A stretch of 64,000 nt of DNA from Streptomyces sp. NBC_00582 (GCF_036345155.1 NZ_CP107772.1:8308001-8372000); one strand, 5' to 3'. Shown: positions 35,401 through 44,338, counted from the first letter of the stretch. The notes: generated by a model from the sequence alone, not told the origin. Made by a program: numbers and translations.

Positions 35401-36218
35401 GCGTGTTCGGAAAACTGTTCGGCCGGGGGGACCTGCACTCGCTGGCAGCGCCCTACGCCCTGGACGCCCTCGAGCCCGATGAGCGCCGCCGCTTCGAGAA
35501 GCATCTCGGCTCCTGCGACCGCTGCGCCGCCGAGGTGCGGGCGCTGGCCGAGGACGCCGTCCGGCTCGCCTGGTCCCAGTCGGCGCCGCCGCCGGCCGCG
35601 ATGCGCGACCGGGTGCTGGCCGCCGTACGCGCCACCCCCCAGGAGCCGGGGCGTGCGCCGGTACGGGAGTACAAGCCCCAACTGCCCCCACATGTCTGGG
35701 GCACGCCGCCGACACCGGGACGCCCCCGTGCGCCCCGTGCGCGCCGCCCGTTGTTCGTGCCGCTCGCCACGGCCACCGCCGCCGCGGCGCTCGTCGTCGC
35801 CTCGCTCTTCGCCGTCCAGGCCAACCGCACCCAGGACCAGCTCGACGCGGAGCGTGCCCAGGCGCGTGATATCGCCCACGTTCTCGCTGCTCCGGACGCG
35901 CGGGCGAACACGGGCAGGGACGCCAAGGGCCGCAGTATCGGAGTAATCGCTTCCGCATCCGAGGGTGAGGCGATCGTTACCTTGAGCGGATACGGGGACC
36001 TGGCCGGCGGACAGGTGCATCAGCTCTGGCTCATGCGCCCCAACGTGCAACCGCGCTCCCTCGGGCTCTTCGAGGGCGACACGCCCTTGGTCGCGACCGG
36101 TCTCGACAAGACCTCCACATCACTCGCCGTAACCGTCGAGCCCGATGGAGGGTCAGCTCAGCCCACCAGTCAGCCGATTGTCCAACTCACCCTGAAATCG
36201 GTTGGATTCGGAGAGTGA
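35397..36218 (+). CDS. rskA: RskA-type anti-sigma factor
   Basis: A 273-residue anti-sigma factor, translationally coupled to sigK. The cytoplasmic N-terminus has a ZAS-like motif with His36, Cys40 and Cys43 (EKHLGSCDRCAAEV). A membrane helix (LFVPLATATAAAALVVASLFAV) is followed by the extracellular RskA domain (VTLSGYGDLAGGQVHQLWLMR, GLFEGDTPLVATGLDKTSTSLAVTVEPDGGSAQPTSQPIVQL), typical of this family. In mycobacteria RskA holds SigK and is cleaved by Rip1. The pair is divergent from DUF4331, as in the SigK regulon of several actinobacteria. Confidence 0.88.
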   Translation: MSVFGKLFGRGDLHSLAAPYALDALEPDERRRFEKHLGSCDRCAAEVRALAEDAVRLAWSQSAPPPAAMRDRVLAAVRATPQEPGRAPVREYKPQLPPHVWGTPPTPGRPRAPRARRPLFVPLATATAAAALVVASLFAVQANRTQDQLDAERAQARDIAHVLAAPDARANTGRDAKGRSIGVIASASEGEAIVTLSGYGDLAGGQVHQLWLMRPNVQPRSLGLFEGDTPLVATGLDKTSTSLAVTVEPDGGSAQPTSQPIVQLTLKSVGFGE

Positions 36219-36344
36219 TTGAAGTGGGTACGTCAACCCCCTTACGGGGAAGGTGATTCCTGTGAGCTCGATACACGCGTGCCCGGACGGGGCGATAGGG
36301 TTACCCTGCCCGGGCCGGGTGGACTCGTACGGGTGGGGAGTGAC

Positions 36345-36608
36345 ATGGAACAGATAACGATGCGCAGCAGGGCGAGGGTCCCTGCGATCACCTGCGGGAG
36401 CAGTGCGACCAGTTCGCGGCTCGACCGCCATCTCTCGGTGCTGGCGGGCCCCGCCATACCGCAACGGGAGACGGTCGAGGCGACCTCGCTCATGCTGGAG
36501 CTGACCGCGCGCGAGCCCGCTCACGCCCGCACCAGGACGGCCCGCGTCTCGCTGTTCGCGCCGCTGCGCCGACTGCGCCGCTCGCTGTTCGGCGGACACA
36601 AGCACTGA
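36345..36608 (+). CDS. Small basic protein (87 aa), unknown
   Basis: An 87-residue protein starting at ATG 36345 with GGGGAG five bases upstream. It is rich in Arg, Ser, Thr and Leu, with MRSRARVPAITCGSS near the start and LRRLRRSLFGGHKH at the end. No hydrophobic segment or domain is recognised. It lies 126 bp after rskA on the same strand, and stops just before the degraded region. It may be a conserved small protein of the genus; I could not confirm this. Confidence 0.5.
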   Translation: MEQITMRSRARVPAITCGSSATSSRLDRHLSVLAGPAIPQRETVEATSLMLELTAREPAHARTRTARVSLFAPLRRLRRSLFGGHKH

Positions 36609-36649
36609 GCGCGCCGCTCAGGCGGCCACACCGGCACTGAGCCCCGCGC

Positions 36650-36832
36650 TCAGGCGGCCACACCGTCCCGGCACAGCGCTGCGATCCCGTCGTCCGTCAT
36701 CCCCGCGGCACGCAGCAGCGCTTCGGTGTGCTCCCCGAGCGCGGGCACGTCCCCCTTCCTCGCCTCCGACCCGCCCGGCAGTGTGATCGGAGGCGCCGAC
36801 GCCCGCAACGGCCCGGCCGGCGATCCCCCTGC
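36650..36832 (-). pseudogene. C-terminal fragment of a CaiB/BaiF CoA-transferase
   Basis: The minus-strand frame GSPAGPLRASAPPITLPG, VPALGEHTEALLRAAG and IAALCRDGVAA matches the end of family III CoA-transferases (the GEHTEE...LRELG...DGV pattern). The rest of the protein is missing; the frame ends abruptly where an ABC-permease fragment begins. A copy of GCTCAGGCGGCCACACCG that includes its stop region is repeated at 36616-36633 and 36648-36665. Confidence 0.7.
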
Positions 36833-37010
36833 TCGCCACCGCTCCCGACGGCCCCGTTCACGGGTGCGTCAGGCGCGGGGTGCGCGTAGCGCCGTACGGC
36901 GAGCGGTACGAACACCGCGATCAGCACCGCGCACCAGGCCGGCGAGCCCGCGACCGGGTACGCCACCGGCCAGGCGGCCCCCTCGGGACGGGCACGTTGC
37001 CGAACAGGTC
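36833..37010 (-). pseudogene. C-terminal fragment of a DrrB-type ABC-2 permease
   Basis: SLRDLFGNVP, then in a different frame AAWPVAYPVAGSPAWCAVLIAVFVPLAVRRY, is the last part of an ABC-2 export permease of the daunorubicin-resistance (DrrB) kind; the AWPV...P...W...FVPLAVRRY end is characteristic. A frameshift lies in the run of G bases near 36980, and the stop is lost into the CoA-transferase fragment. All upstream helices are missing. Confidence 0.65.
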
Positions 37011-37039
37011 CCGCAGGGACCCGGCAGCATCATGATCGG

Positions 37040-37254
37040 CAAGAGGTCACCGCGGTCCTGGCGTTCGCCGGTCGGACGCGGGAACACGTCGTCGAGGGTG
37101 GGCGGTTTCAGGCCGGCGTCGAGCGACGGCACGCCCGCCGCGTCGAGTTCCCGGACCAGCCGGGGGTGAGGGTGGTGTCGCGGGTCACCGCGCCGACCGC
37201 GCCCCGGGTGGGGTCCAGGGACGGTTCGGCACCGGCGTTCGGCAGGGCTCGCCC
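37040..37254 (-). pseudogene. C-terminal fragment of a DrrA-type ABC ATPase
   Basis: RLVRELDAAGVPSLDAGLKPPTLDDVFPRPTG is the C-terminal domain of drug-export ABC ATPases (DUF4162-like; rrPtLDDVFLaLTG in intact members). Upstream, in a shifted frame, LDPTRGAVGAVTRDTTLTP continues the same domain, so a frameshift occurred near 37165. The nucleotide-binding domain is gone. It precedes the permease fragment in transcription order, as drrA precedes drrB. Confidence 0.65.
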
Positions 37255-38411
37255 TCACAGCAGGGCGAACTGTCCCTCCGGGCCCTCCTCCTGGTGGTCC
37301 AGCACGGACGCGGGTCGCCGTGCGGAGTCCGGGACCGGCAGGACGCCCGCCGCTCGCAGCTCCGCCGCCGTGACCTGGTCCGTCACCGTCAACTCCCGCT
37401 GTTGCTCGCGCACTTCGGCGAACAGGGCCAATACCGTGATCAGTTCGAGGAGTTCCGACGTCCACGTCTGCTGCCAGGCCGCCGGACGGATCGCCGCGAG
37501 GGTGCCCGGCTCGGCGTCCTCGGCGGTGCGGGCCGCGAACCACTGCTCCAGGACCCGGGTCCCCGTGCCCGTCTCGACGTCCCAGGCCTGCGGCGGGACG
37601 GGCGCGATGCGGCCCTCGTCGAGATGGAGGGTCTCCTCCTCGCGGTCGTACAGCAGGGTCAGCGGACGGGTGGGGAGCGGGGCGCGGACGTAGGGGCGAC
37701 GGCCGCCGGGGAGCTTGGGGCGCTCGCCGTCCCGCCGCAGCAGCCACAGCGCACGCCGGCCCGACTCGACGCCCCGGGCCCACAGGTCGGGGTCCCGGGT
37801 CAGCGGCACGGTGAGGTCGGGACGGACGGCCGTCAGGGTCCAGGCCAGGAAGTCCACCGGATCGGCGGAGTGCCCCAGCCCGGCCAGATGCTCCAGGAGG
37901 CCCGCAGATTCGGCTCCGCGCCGCCCGGCCGCCGGTACAGCGGGCGGACGCGGCCCGGCCGCAGCAGCGGCAGCACGGAGGTCGCGAGGAGCGGGGCCTT
38001 CGGCAGCTCCGGGGTCTCCACAACGAACACCTGCCGTTCGTCCGCGACCCGCCACAGCTCGGGGCGGGCGGCGTCGATCAGCCGGTGGTCGGGGATGAGC
38101 CAGCGCTCGTCGAACGGGGCGGCCAGCACCTTGACCGGTTCCGCGCAGGGGCCGGACGCGCGGACCAGCCGCTCGGTGCCTCCCGAGCGACCGGGCAGCC
38201 GGCCGACCGCCGTGTGCAGGGTGCGCGAGCGCGTCGGCTCGAACAGGGCCTCGCGGCCCGGGCCCTCGGCCTTCACCAGGGCGTCCCAACGGGCCTTCAG
38301 GGAAGCCGGGTCGGGGGCCGTCGGCCACCCCCGGCCGAGCCGCGGCGGTGCGACGGACCACGGCATGAGGTCCGCCAGCGGCGGAGCGTCGTCGTGCGTC
38401 ACGCTGGGCAT
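37255..38411 (-). pseudogene. Frameshifted 'type ISP restriction/modification' C-terminal-like protein
   Basis: A gene split between two frames. The first part (from ATG 38411) reads MPSVTHDDAPPLADLMPWS ... FDERWLIPDHRLIDAARPELWRVADERQVFVVE ... LYRRPGGAEPN. The second part, in another frame, reads LLEHLAGLGHSADPVDFLAWT ... and ends ...EEGPEGQFALL. The join at about 37900-37907 needs one inserted base. The conserved homologues in Streptomyces are labelled 'type ISP restriction/modification enzyme', but I see no helicase, nuclease or methyltransferase motifs; it matches only a C-terminal specificity-type domain. A sequencing error is possible. It ends a minus-strand run with hmgA and a GntR gene. 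Confidence 0.7.
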
Positions 38412-38423
38412 GGTACGTGGTGT

Positions 38424-39185
38424 TCAGGTCGCGTCGGGGGTCGCGTCGAGAGTCACCGTGAAGGAGAAACGGTCGCCCCGGTAGTGGATGACGGCGGCGT
38501 CGAGGACCCGCCCCGCGCCGTCGTAGGTGACGCCGGTGTAGTGCAGGATCGGGCTCAGCAGCGGCACCCGGAGCAGGTGCGCGGTCTCCGGGTCGGCAAG
38601 CCGCGCCTCGACCGTGTCCGTGATCCGGGCGATGTCCGCGCCCACGACGTCCCGCAGCACCTTGGTCATCGGCCAGCGCACCAGGTCGTCGGGGTCGATC
38701 CGGGCGGCGATCTCCGGACGGACGTAGTTGCGGGCGTGGTTGGTCGGCTCGCCCGTCTTCTCGTCGCCGCGCAGCCGGTGGTACGTCGCCACCTCGGCCA
38801 GGTCCGGGAAGTGCTCGGCGAGTTCGGCGGGCACCGTGGCCGTGCCGTGGTCCAGCAGCTCGGTCGCCATGCCGGACTGCTGGGCCACGATCGCGTCGAC
38901 CGAGCCCAGCAGCCGTACCGGCGCACCCCGCCGCACGCCCGGCTCGATGAACGTGCCGCGGCGCCGGTGCCGGCTGATCAGCCCCTCGTCCTCCAGCTCC
39001 TTCAGCGCCTGCCGCATGGTCAGCACGCTCACCCCGTAGTGCTCCGCGAGCCGCTCCTCGGTGGGCAGCCGCAGCGGATCGCGGGGCGAGCGGCCGAGTA
39101 TCGAGGCGCGCAGCGACTGCGACACCTGATACCAGAGCGGCAGCTTGCGGTTGAGGACGATCGAGTCCGGGGCGAAGGAGGTCAC
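38424..39185 (-). CDS. GntR-family regulator with UTRA domain
   Basis: A 253-residue HutC-subfamily GntR regulator. The N-terminal winged helix (LPLWYQVSQSLRASILGR..., LPTEERLAEHYGVSVLTMRQALKELEDEGLISRHRRRGTFIEPG) is followed by a UTRA ligand-binding domain with HRLRGDEKTGEPTNHARNYVRPE and VPLLSPILHYTGVTYDGAGRVLDAAVIHYRGDRFSF. It lies 27 bp downstream of hmgA and probably shares its transcript, so it may control homogentisate breakdown; IclR and MarR types are the more usual regulators of that pathway. Confidence 0.88.
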   Translation of the reverse strand: MTSFAPDSIVLNRKLPLWYQVSQSLRASILGRSPRDPLRLPTEERLAEHYGVSVLTMRQALKELEDEGLISRHRRRGTFIEPGVRRGAPVRLLGSVDAIVAQQSGMATELLDHGTATVPAELAEHFPDLAEVATYHRLRGDEKTGEPTNHARNYVRPEIAARIDPDDLVRWPMTKVLRDVVGADIARITDTVEARLADPETAHLLRVPLLSPILHYTGVTYDGAGRVLDAAVIHYRGDRFSFTVTLDATPDAT

Positions 39186-39212
39186 GGGGCCATCCGTACC
39201 GGTCGGAATACG

Positions 39213-40541
39213 TCAGTGCAAGGGGCGGAAGTGCCGTTCGAGGCCGCTCCACACGTCGTCGTAGCGCTGTTGCAGATGGTCCGCGGCGGCGGCGTGCGGG
39301 GTGAGGACGAGCGGCCACCGGGTCTCGAACATGAACGCGAGCCCGTCGTCGAGCCGCTGCGGCCGCAGCTGCGCGGCGCTCGCCCGGTCGAAGGTCTCCC
39401 GGTCCGGTCCGTGCGCCGACATCATGTTGTGCAGGGAGCCGCCGCCCGGCACGAAACCTCCTTTTCCAGCCGTCTTCGCGTCGTAGGCGCCCTCGATCAG
39501 CCCCATGTACTCGCTCATCACGTTCCGGTGGAAGTACGGCGGCCGGAAGGTGTCCTCGCCCACCAGCCAGCGCGGCGCGAACACCACGAAGTCGACACCG
39601 GCGAGGCCCGGGGTGTCCGACGGGGACGTCAGCACCGTGAAGATCGACGGGTCGGGATGGTCGTACGAGATCGTCCCGATGACATTGAAACGGCGCAGGT
39701 CGTAGACGTACGGGACATGGTTGCCGTGCCAGGCGACCACATCGAGCGGCGAGTGGCCGTAGGTGGCGCGCCAGAGGTTGCCGCAGAACTTGTTGACCAC
39801 CTCAACCGGGCCCTCGACGTCCTCGTACGCGGCGACGGGCGCGCGGAAGTCGCGGGGGTTGGCCAGTCCGTTCGCGCCGATCGGGCCGAGGTCGGGGAGG
39901 CGGAAGGGGGCGCCGTAGTTCTCGCAGACGTACCCGCGCGCCGAGGCGTCCAACAGCTCCACGCGGAAGCGCACCCCGCGCGGGACCAGCGCCACCTCGC
40001 CCGGCTCGGCGTGCAGCAGCCCGAACTCCGTGCGCAGCAGCAGACCGCCCCGCTCGGGCACGATCAGCAGCTCGCCGTCGGCGTCGCCGAAGACCCGCTC
40101 CATGGACGCGTTCGCGTGGTAGAGGTGCACGGCCATGCCGGCGCGCTGGGCGGCGTCGCCGTTGCCGCCGAGGGTCCACAGGCCGGCGAGGAAGTCCGTG
40201 CCCTCGGCGGGCTCGGGCAGCGGGTCCCAGCGCAGCCGGTTGGGGTCGGCGACCGTGTCGGTGAACGGGCCGGTGCCCAGCGGGCCGTTGCCGACCCGGG
40301 TGAACGCCGGATGCGCGGCCGACGGGCGGATGCGGTAGAGCCACGAGCGGCGGTTGTGGGCGCGCGGCTCGGTGAAGGCCGTACCGCTCAGCTGCTCGGC
40401 GTACAGGCCGAGAGGGGCGCGCTGCGGAGAGTTGCGGCCCTCGGGGAGCGCGCCCGGCACCGCCTCGGAGGCGTGCTCGTTGCCGAACCCCGAGAGATAG
40501 GACAGCCGCTCGGCGGTCTTGCGTGCGTCCCCGCTGCTCAT
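39213..40541 (-). CDS. hmgA: Homogentisate 1,2-dioxygenase
   Basis: A 442-residue non-haem Fe(II) dioxygenase that opens the ring of homogentisate to maleylacetoacetate, the committed step of tyrosine and phenylalanine catabolism. The start region [28 protein letters not shown] is diagnostic. The active-site region has [18 protein letters not shown] and [19 protein letters not shown] with the ligand histidines and Glu. ATG 40541 follows AAGGGAGCG. An inverted repeat TTGCG-N10-CGCAA lies at 40600-40619 between it and the divergent lipoprotein gene and may be its operator. The other hmg pathway genes are not in the window. Confidence 0.95.
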   Translation of the reverse strand: MSSGDARKTAERLSYLSGFGNEHASEAVPGALPEGRNSPQRAPLGLYAEQLSGTAFTEPRAHNRRSWLYRIRPSAAHPAFTRVGNGPLGTGPFTDTVADPNRLRWDPLPEPAEGTDFLAGLWTLGGNGDAAQRAGMAVHLYHANASMERVFGDADGELLIVPERGGLLLRTEFGLLHAEPGEVALVPRGVRFRVELLDASARGYVCENYGAPFRLPDLGPIGANGLANPRDFRAPVAAYEDVEGPVEVVNKFCGNLWRATYGHSPLDVVAWHGNHVPYVYDLRRFNVIGTISYDHPDPSIFTVLTSPSDTPGLAGVDFVVFAPRWLVGEDTFRPPYFHRNVMSEYMGLIEGAYDAKTAGKGGFVPGGGSLHNMMSAHGPDRETFDRASAAQLRPQRLDDGLAFMFETRWPLVLTPHAAAADHLQQRYDDVWSGLERHFRPLH

Positions 40542-40717
40542 CGTCGCTCCCTTGCGTGGCGGTGCCGTGCCCTGCCGATTCCTATGCATCACCGTAGGAT
40601 TGCGTTTTCACGGGCGCAAGAGGTCCGCCGCTCCTCCTCACGGAGGACGATCACACCCGGCCAGAACCAGACCCCAGGGGGATCCGCGTGTCGGACAGGT
40701 GCTCTAATCTCCCGGGC

Positions 40718-41248
40718 ATGTCGTGGAAGCGCGCAGCCGTCGTCGCGCTCACGGTCTGTGTCCTGCCGCTGGCCGCAGCCGTGGGGTGCGACTCCGGCGA
40801 TGCCCGGGAACAGGGGACCGTGGTGTCGCCCTCACCCGTCGGCAAGGTCCTGGACGACACCGACGACGACGGGCGCCACTACCGTGAGGTCGACAAGAAG
40901 GGCGCGCCCCAGGTGGGCGTCGAGGTCCAGCCCGACACCGACGGCAGCTGGGACGTCCGGCTGAGACTGACCGACTTCCGCTTCTCGCCGTCCGGCGCGC
41001 CGGCCAGGGCCGTCACCGGCCGCGGCACCGCCCGGCTCTCCGTCGACGGCCAGCCCGTGGCCGATCTGCGCACCCCGGCCTATCGCATTCCGGCCGGCTA
41101 CCTCCCGCACGGCACGCACGAGGTCACGGCGCGGCTGTACGCGGACGACGGCACGGTCTGGGCGGTCGGCGGCAAGCCCGTCGAGAGCACGGCCGACATC
41201 ACGGTCTCGGAGCCCTCGCCGTCCCCCACCGCGGCGGAGTCGGATTGA
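40718..41248 (+). CDS. Secreted lipoprotein-like protein, unknown
   Basis: A 176-residue protein. An N-terminal signal (MSWKRAAVVALTVCVLPLAAAVGC) ends in a lipobox-like AVGC with the Cys at residue 24. The rest is soluble, beta-rich and acidic (VQPDTDGSWDVRLRLTDFRFSPSGAP ...), containing a copper-binding or periplasmic-type Ig-like fold seen in some small lipoproteins of actinomycetes; the assignment is uncertain. It ends PSPSPTAAESD. It is divergent from hmgA. Confidence 0.65.
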   Translation: MSWKRAAVVALTVCVLPLAAAVGCDSGDAREQGTVVSPSPVGKVLDDTDDDGRHYREVDKKGAPQVGVEVQPDTDGSWDVRLRLTDFRFSPSGAPARAVTGRGTARLSVDGQPVADLRTPAYRIPAGYLPHGTHEVTARLYADDGTVWAVGGKPVESTADITVSEPSPSPTAAESD

Positions 41249-41313
41249 GTGCATCGGCCACCTTTCTCCGTACCGAGGGGCGAGGTTCCACCAGGCCACG
41301 ACGGAAAGGCATC

Positions 41314-41931
41314 ATGAAGTCCGTGCCCCAAGCGACATCGCTCCGCCGTGCGCCGGTCCAGCGGCGCAGCGCCGAACGGCTGACCAGGATCCTGGACGCC
41401 TGCGCCGACCTCCTGGACGAGGTCGGCTACGACGCCCTGAGCACCCGTGCCGTCGCCCAGCGCGCCGGCGTCCCGATCGGCTCCGTCTACCGCTTCTTCG
41501 GCAACAAACGGCAGATGGCCGACGCCCTCGCCCAGCGGAACCTGGAGCGCTGGTCCGAGCGCGTCACCGAGCGGCTGAAGGAGGCCCGGCACGGCGACTG
41601 GCGGGCCGTGATGGACGCCGTGCTCGACGAGTACCTCGCCATGAAGCGCACCGCGCCCGGCTTCTCCCTCGTCGACTTCGGCAACCAGATCCCGGTCGGT
41701 GCCCGCCAGGCCGAGCCCAACCACCGGGTCGCCGACCGCCTCGCGGACCTCCTCTCCGCCCACCTCGACCGCACCCCCGACGACGACCTGCGCCGCACCT
41801 TCCTGATCGCCGTCGAAACCGCCGACACCCTCGTCCAACTGGCCTTCCGCGTGGACCCGGAGGGCGACGCCAAGGTCATCGCGGAGATGCGGGAACTGCT
41901 GCGGGCCTATCTGGGACGGGCCCTGGACTGA
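41314..41931 (+). CDS. TetR-family transcriptional regulator
   Basis: A 205-residue TetR regulator with the N-terminal helix-turn-helix: RRSAERLTRILDACADLLDEVGYDALSTRAVAQRAGVPIGSVYRFFGNKRQM. The C-terminal ligand domain is helical with no recognised ligand motif. It starts at ATG 41314 with GGAAAGG. It is followed after 169 bp by a molybdopterin oxidoreductase gene, and in that gap lies a perfect palindrome GCATACCG-GT-CGGTATGC, typical of TetR operators. The simplest model is that this protein represses the oxidoreductase. Confidence 0.88.
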   Translation: MKSVPQATSLRRAPVQRRSAERLTRILDACADLLDEVGYDALSTRAVAQRAGVPIGSVYRFFGNKRQMADALAQRNLERWSERVTERLKEARHGDWRAVMDAVLDEYLAMKRTAPGFSLVDFGNQIPVGARQAEPNHRVADRLADLLSAHLDRTPDDDLRRTFLIAVETADTLVQLAFRVDPEGDAKVIAEMRELLRAYLGRALD

Positions 41932-42041
41932 CCCGGCCGCCGGGCGCCGGAACCGGCGAGGTCGTCGCGAGGCGAGCTGATCGTCGGCACCCGCGGCGGC
42001 GTGGTCCTCTTCGGCGGAGTACGGTGACCCCTCGCCCTTGG

Positions 42042-42059
42042 GCATACCGGTCGGTATGC
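42042..42059. promoter_or_regulatory. TetR-type operator before the molybdopterin oxidoreductase
   Basis: GCATACCG-GT-CGGTATGC is a perfect inverted repeat with 8-bp arms and a 2-bp centre, containing the ACCG-GT-CGGT core common among actinobacterial TetR sites. It lies 41 bp before the oxidoreductase start and 110 bp after the TetR gene. Confidence 0.65.
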
Positions 42060-42100
42060 TCGGCGGGCCAAGGCAACGCCGCCGCCCCCCGGGAGGACCC

Positions 42101-44338
42101 GTGTCCCGCACCGCCCTGCGAATCTGCCCCCTGTGCGAGGCCACCTGTGGGCTGACACTCACCGTCGAGGGGAGCAAGGTCACCGGTGCCCGGGGAGACC
42201 GTGAGGACGTGTTCAGCAAGGGGTTCATCTGCCCCAAGGGCGCGAGCTTCGGGGCCGTCGACGGCGACCCCGACCGGCTGCGCACCCCCCTCGTCCGCCG
42301 GGACGGCGAGCTGCGCGAGGCCTCCTGGGCGGAGGCCTTCGACGCCGTCGCCGCCGGGATCCGGCCGGTCGTCGAGCGGTACGGCCCGCACTCCGTCGGG
42401 ATCGTCCTCGGCAACCCCAACGTCCACACCGTGGCCGGCGCCCTCTACCCGCCCGTGCTGCTCGCCGGGCTCGGCACCCGCAGCCTGTTCACCGCCTCCA
42501 CGGTCGACCAGATGCCCAAGCACGTCTCCAGCGGACTGCTCTACGGCGACGCCCTCGCGATCCCCGTGCCCGACCTGGACCGCACCGACCATCTGCTGCT
42601 GATCGGCGCCAACCCCCTGGAGTCCAACGGGAGTCTGTGCACCGCCCCCGACTTCCCCGGCAAACTGAAGGCGCTCAAGGCCCGCGGCGGCACCCTCACC
42701 GTCATCGACCCCCGCCGCACCCGCACCGCCAAGCTCGCCGACCGGCACATCGAGATCCGGCCCGGCACCGACGCGCTCCTCCTCGCGGCGATGACCCACG
42801 TGCTCTTCGAGGAAGGCCTCGTGGACCTGGGGGAGTTGACGCCGTACGTCGAAGGGGTCGACGAAGTCCGGGACGCCGTAAGGGAGTTCGCCCCCGAAGC
42901 CGTCGCCCCCGCCTGTGAGGTCGACGCCGGTGTCATCCGGACGCTCGCCCGTGAACTCGCCGCAGCCCCCACCGCCGCCGTCTACGGCCGCATCGGCAGT
43001 TGCACGGTCCCCTTCGGCACCCTCGGCAGCTGGCTCGTGGACGTCCTCAACATCCTCACCGGCAATCTGGACCGGCCCGGCGGCGCGCTCTTCCCGCTGG
43101 CCGCGACCGACCGGACCCGCCCGGCGGGCCCCGGCCGGGGCTTCGCACTCGGCCGCTGGCACTCGCGCGTCAGCCGGCACCCCGAGGCGAAGGGGGAACT
43201 GCCGCTCTCCGCCCTCGCCGAGGAGATCGACACCGCGACCGACGAGGGCGAGCCGATCCGCGCGCTCATCGCCGTCGCCGCCAACCCGGTGCTGTCCGCC
43301 CCGGACGGCGACCGCCTCGACAAGGCGCTCGGCTCGCTCGACTTCATGGTGAGCGTCGACCCGTACCTGAACGAGACCTCACGCCACGCCGACGTCGTGC
43401 TGCCCCCGCCCCCGCCCTCCCAGAGCCCGCACCACGACTTCGCCTTCAACGCCCTCGCCGTGCGCAACCAGGTCCGCTACTCGCGCCCCGCCGTACCGCT
43501 GGAGCCGGGCCGGATGGCCGAGTCGGAGATCCTCGCCCGGCTGACGCTGGCCGCCACCGGGATGCACGGCGCCGACCCGTCCGCCGTCGACGACCTGGTC
43601 ATCGGGCAGACCCTCGGCAAGGCCGTCACCCAGGCCCACTCGCCCGTGCACGGCCGCGACCCGCAGGAGCTCGCCGCACAGCTCACCGGCGAGACCGGAC
43701 CCGAGCGCCGGCTCGACCTGATGCTCCGCCTCGGCCCCTACGGCGACGGCTTCGGCGCCGACCCCGAGGGACTCACCCTCGCCCGCCTCCTCGACCACCC
43801 GCACGGCATCGACCTCGGCCCGCTCGGCCCGCGCCTGCCGCAGCCGCTGAAGACGAGGAGCGGCCGAATCGAGCTGTGGTCCCGGCCGATCGCGGACGAT
43901 CTTCCCCGGCTCCGGCAGGCGCTGCGCGAGCGGCCCGCCGGACTCGTCCTCGTCGGCCGCCGCCATCTGCGCTCCAACAACAGCTGGATGCACAACGTCC
44001 CCGCCCTCACCGGCGGCACCAACCGCTGCACCCTGCACATCCACCCCGAGGACGCCGAGCGGCTGGGCGTCAGGGACGGGGCACCGGTGCGACTGAAGGG
44101 CGCCGGCGGAGAGGTGACCGTCCCGGCCGAGGTCACCGACGGCGTACGGCGGGGCGTGGTGAGCCTGCCGCACGGCTGGGGCCACGACCGCCCCGGCACC
44201 CGGCTCAGCCACGCCGCCACGGACCCCGGCGTCAACGTCAACCAGCTCCTCGACGGCAGCCTGCTCGACCCGCTGTCGGGCAACGCGGTCCTCAACGGGG
44301 TGCCCGTCGAGCTCGCCGCAGTCGTCGCAACGCCGTGA
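42101..44338 (+). CDS. Molybdopterin-dependent oxidoreductase with N-terminal [4Fe-4S] motif
   Basis: A 745-residue catalytic subunit of the DMSO-reductase superfamily (formate dehydrogenase/assimilatory nitrate reductase-like). A [4Fe-4S] site is present: Cys9, Cys12, Cys16 and Cys44 (CPLCEATC ... ICPKG). The molybdopterin region includes GNPNVHTVAG, NPLESNGS, IDPRRTRTAKLADRHIEIRPGTDALLLAAM, and a C-terminal domain with HLRSNNSWMHNVPAL and VNQLLDGSLLDPLSGNAVLNGVPV. No twin-arginine signal is seen, so it is cytoplasmic. The start is GTG 42101 with GGGAGG. No partner electron-transfer subunits are adjacent. The substrate is not known. Confidence 0.85.
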   Translation: MSRTALRICPLCEATCGLTLTVEGSKVTGARGDREDVFSKGFICPKGASFGAVDGDPDRLRTPLVRRDGELREASWAEAFDAVAAGIRPVVERYGPHSVGIVLGNPNVHTVAGALYPPVLLAGLGTRSLFTASTVDQMPKHVSSGLLYGDALAIPVPDLDRTDHLLLIGANPLESNGSLCTAPDFPGKLKALKARGGTLTVIDPRRTRTAKLADRHIEIRPGTDALLLAAMTHVLFEEGLVDLGELTPYVEGVDEVRDAVREFAPEAVAPACEVDAGVIRTLARELAAAPTAAVYGRIGSCTVPFGTLGSWLVDVLNILTGNLDRPGGALFPLAATDRTRPAGPGRGFALGRWHSRVSRHPEAKGELPLSALAEEIDTATDEGEPIRALIAVAANPVLSAPDGDRLDKALGSLDFMVSVDPYLNETSRHADVVLPPPPPSQSPHHDFAFNALAVRNQVRYSRPAVPLEPGRMAESEILARLTLAATGMHGADPSAVDDLVIGQTLGKAVTQAHSPVHGRDPQELAAQLTGETGPERRLDLMLRLGPYGDGFGADPEGLTLARLLDHPHGIDLGPLGPRLPQPLKTRSGRIELWSRPIADDLPRLRQALRERPAGLVLVGRRHLRSNNSWMHNVPALTGGTNRCTLHIHPEDAERLGVRDGAPVRLKGAGGEVTVPAEVTDGVRRGVVSLPHGWGHDRPGTRLSHAATDPGVNVNQLLDGSLLDPLSGNAVLNGVPVELAAVVATP

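Noticed and set aside
37255..38411. Active restriction-modification system
   Set aside because: No nuclease, helicase or methyltransferase motifs are present and the gene is frameshifted; no partner genes are adjacent.
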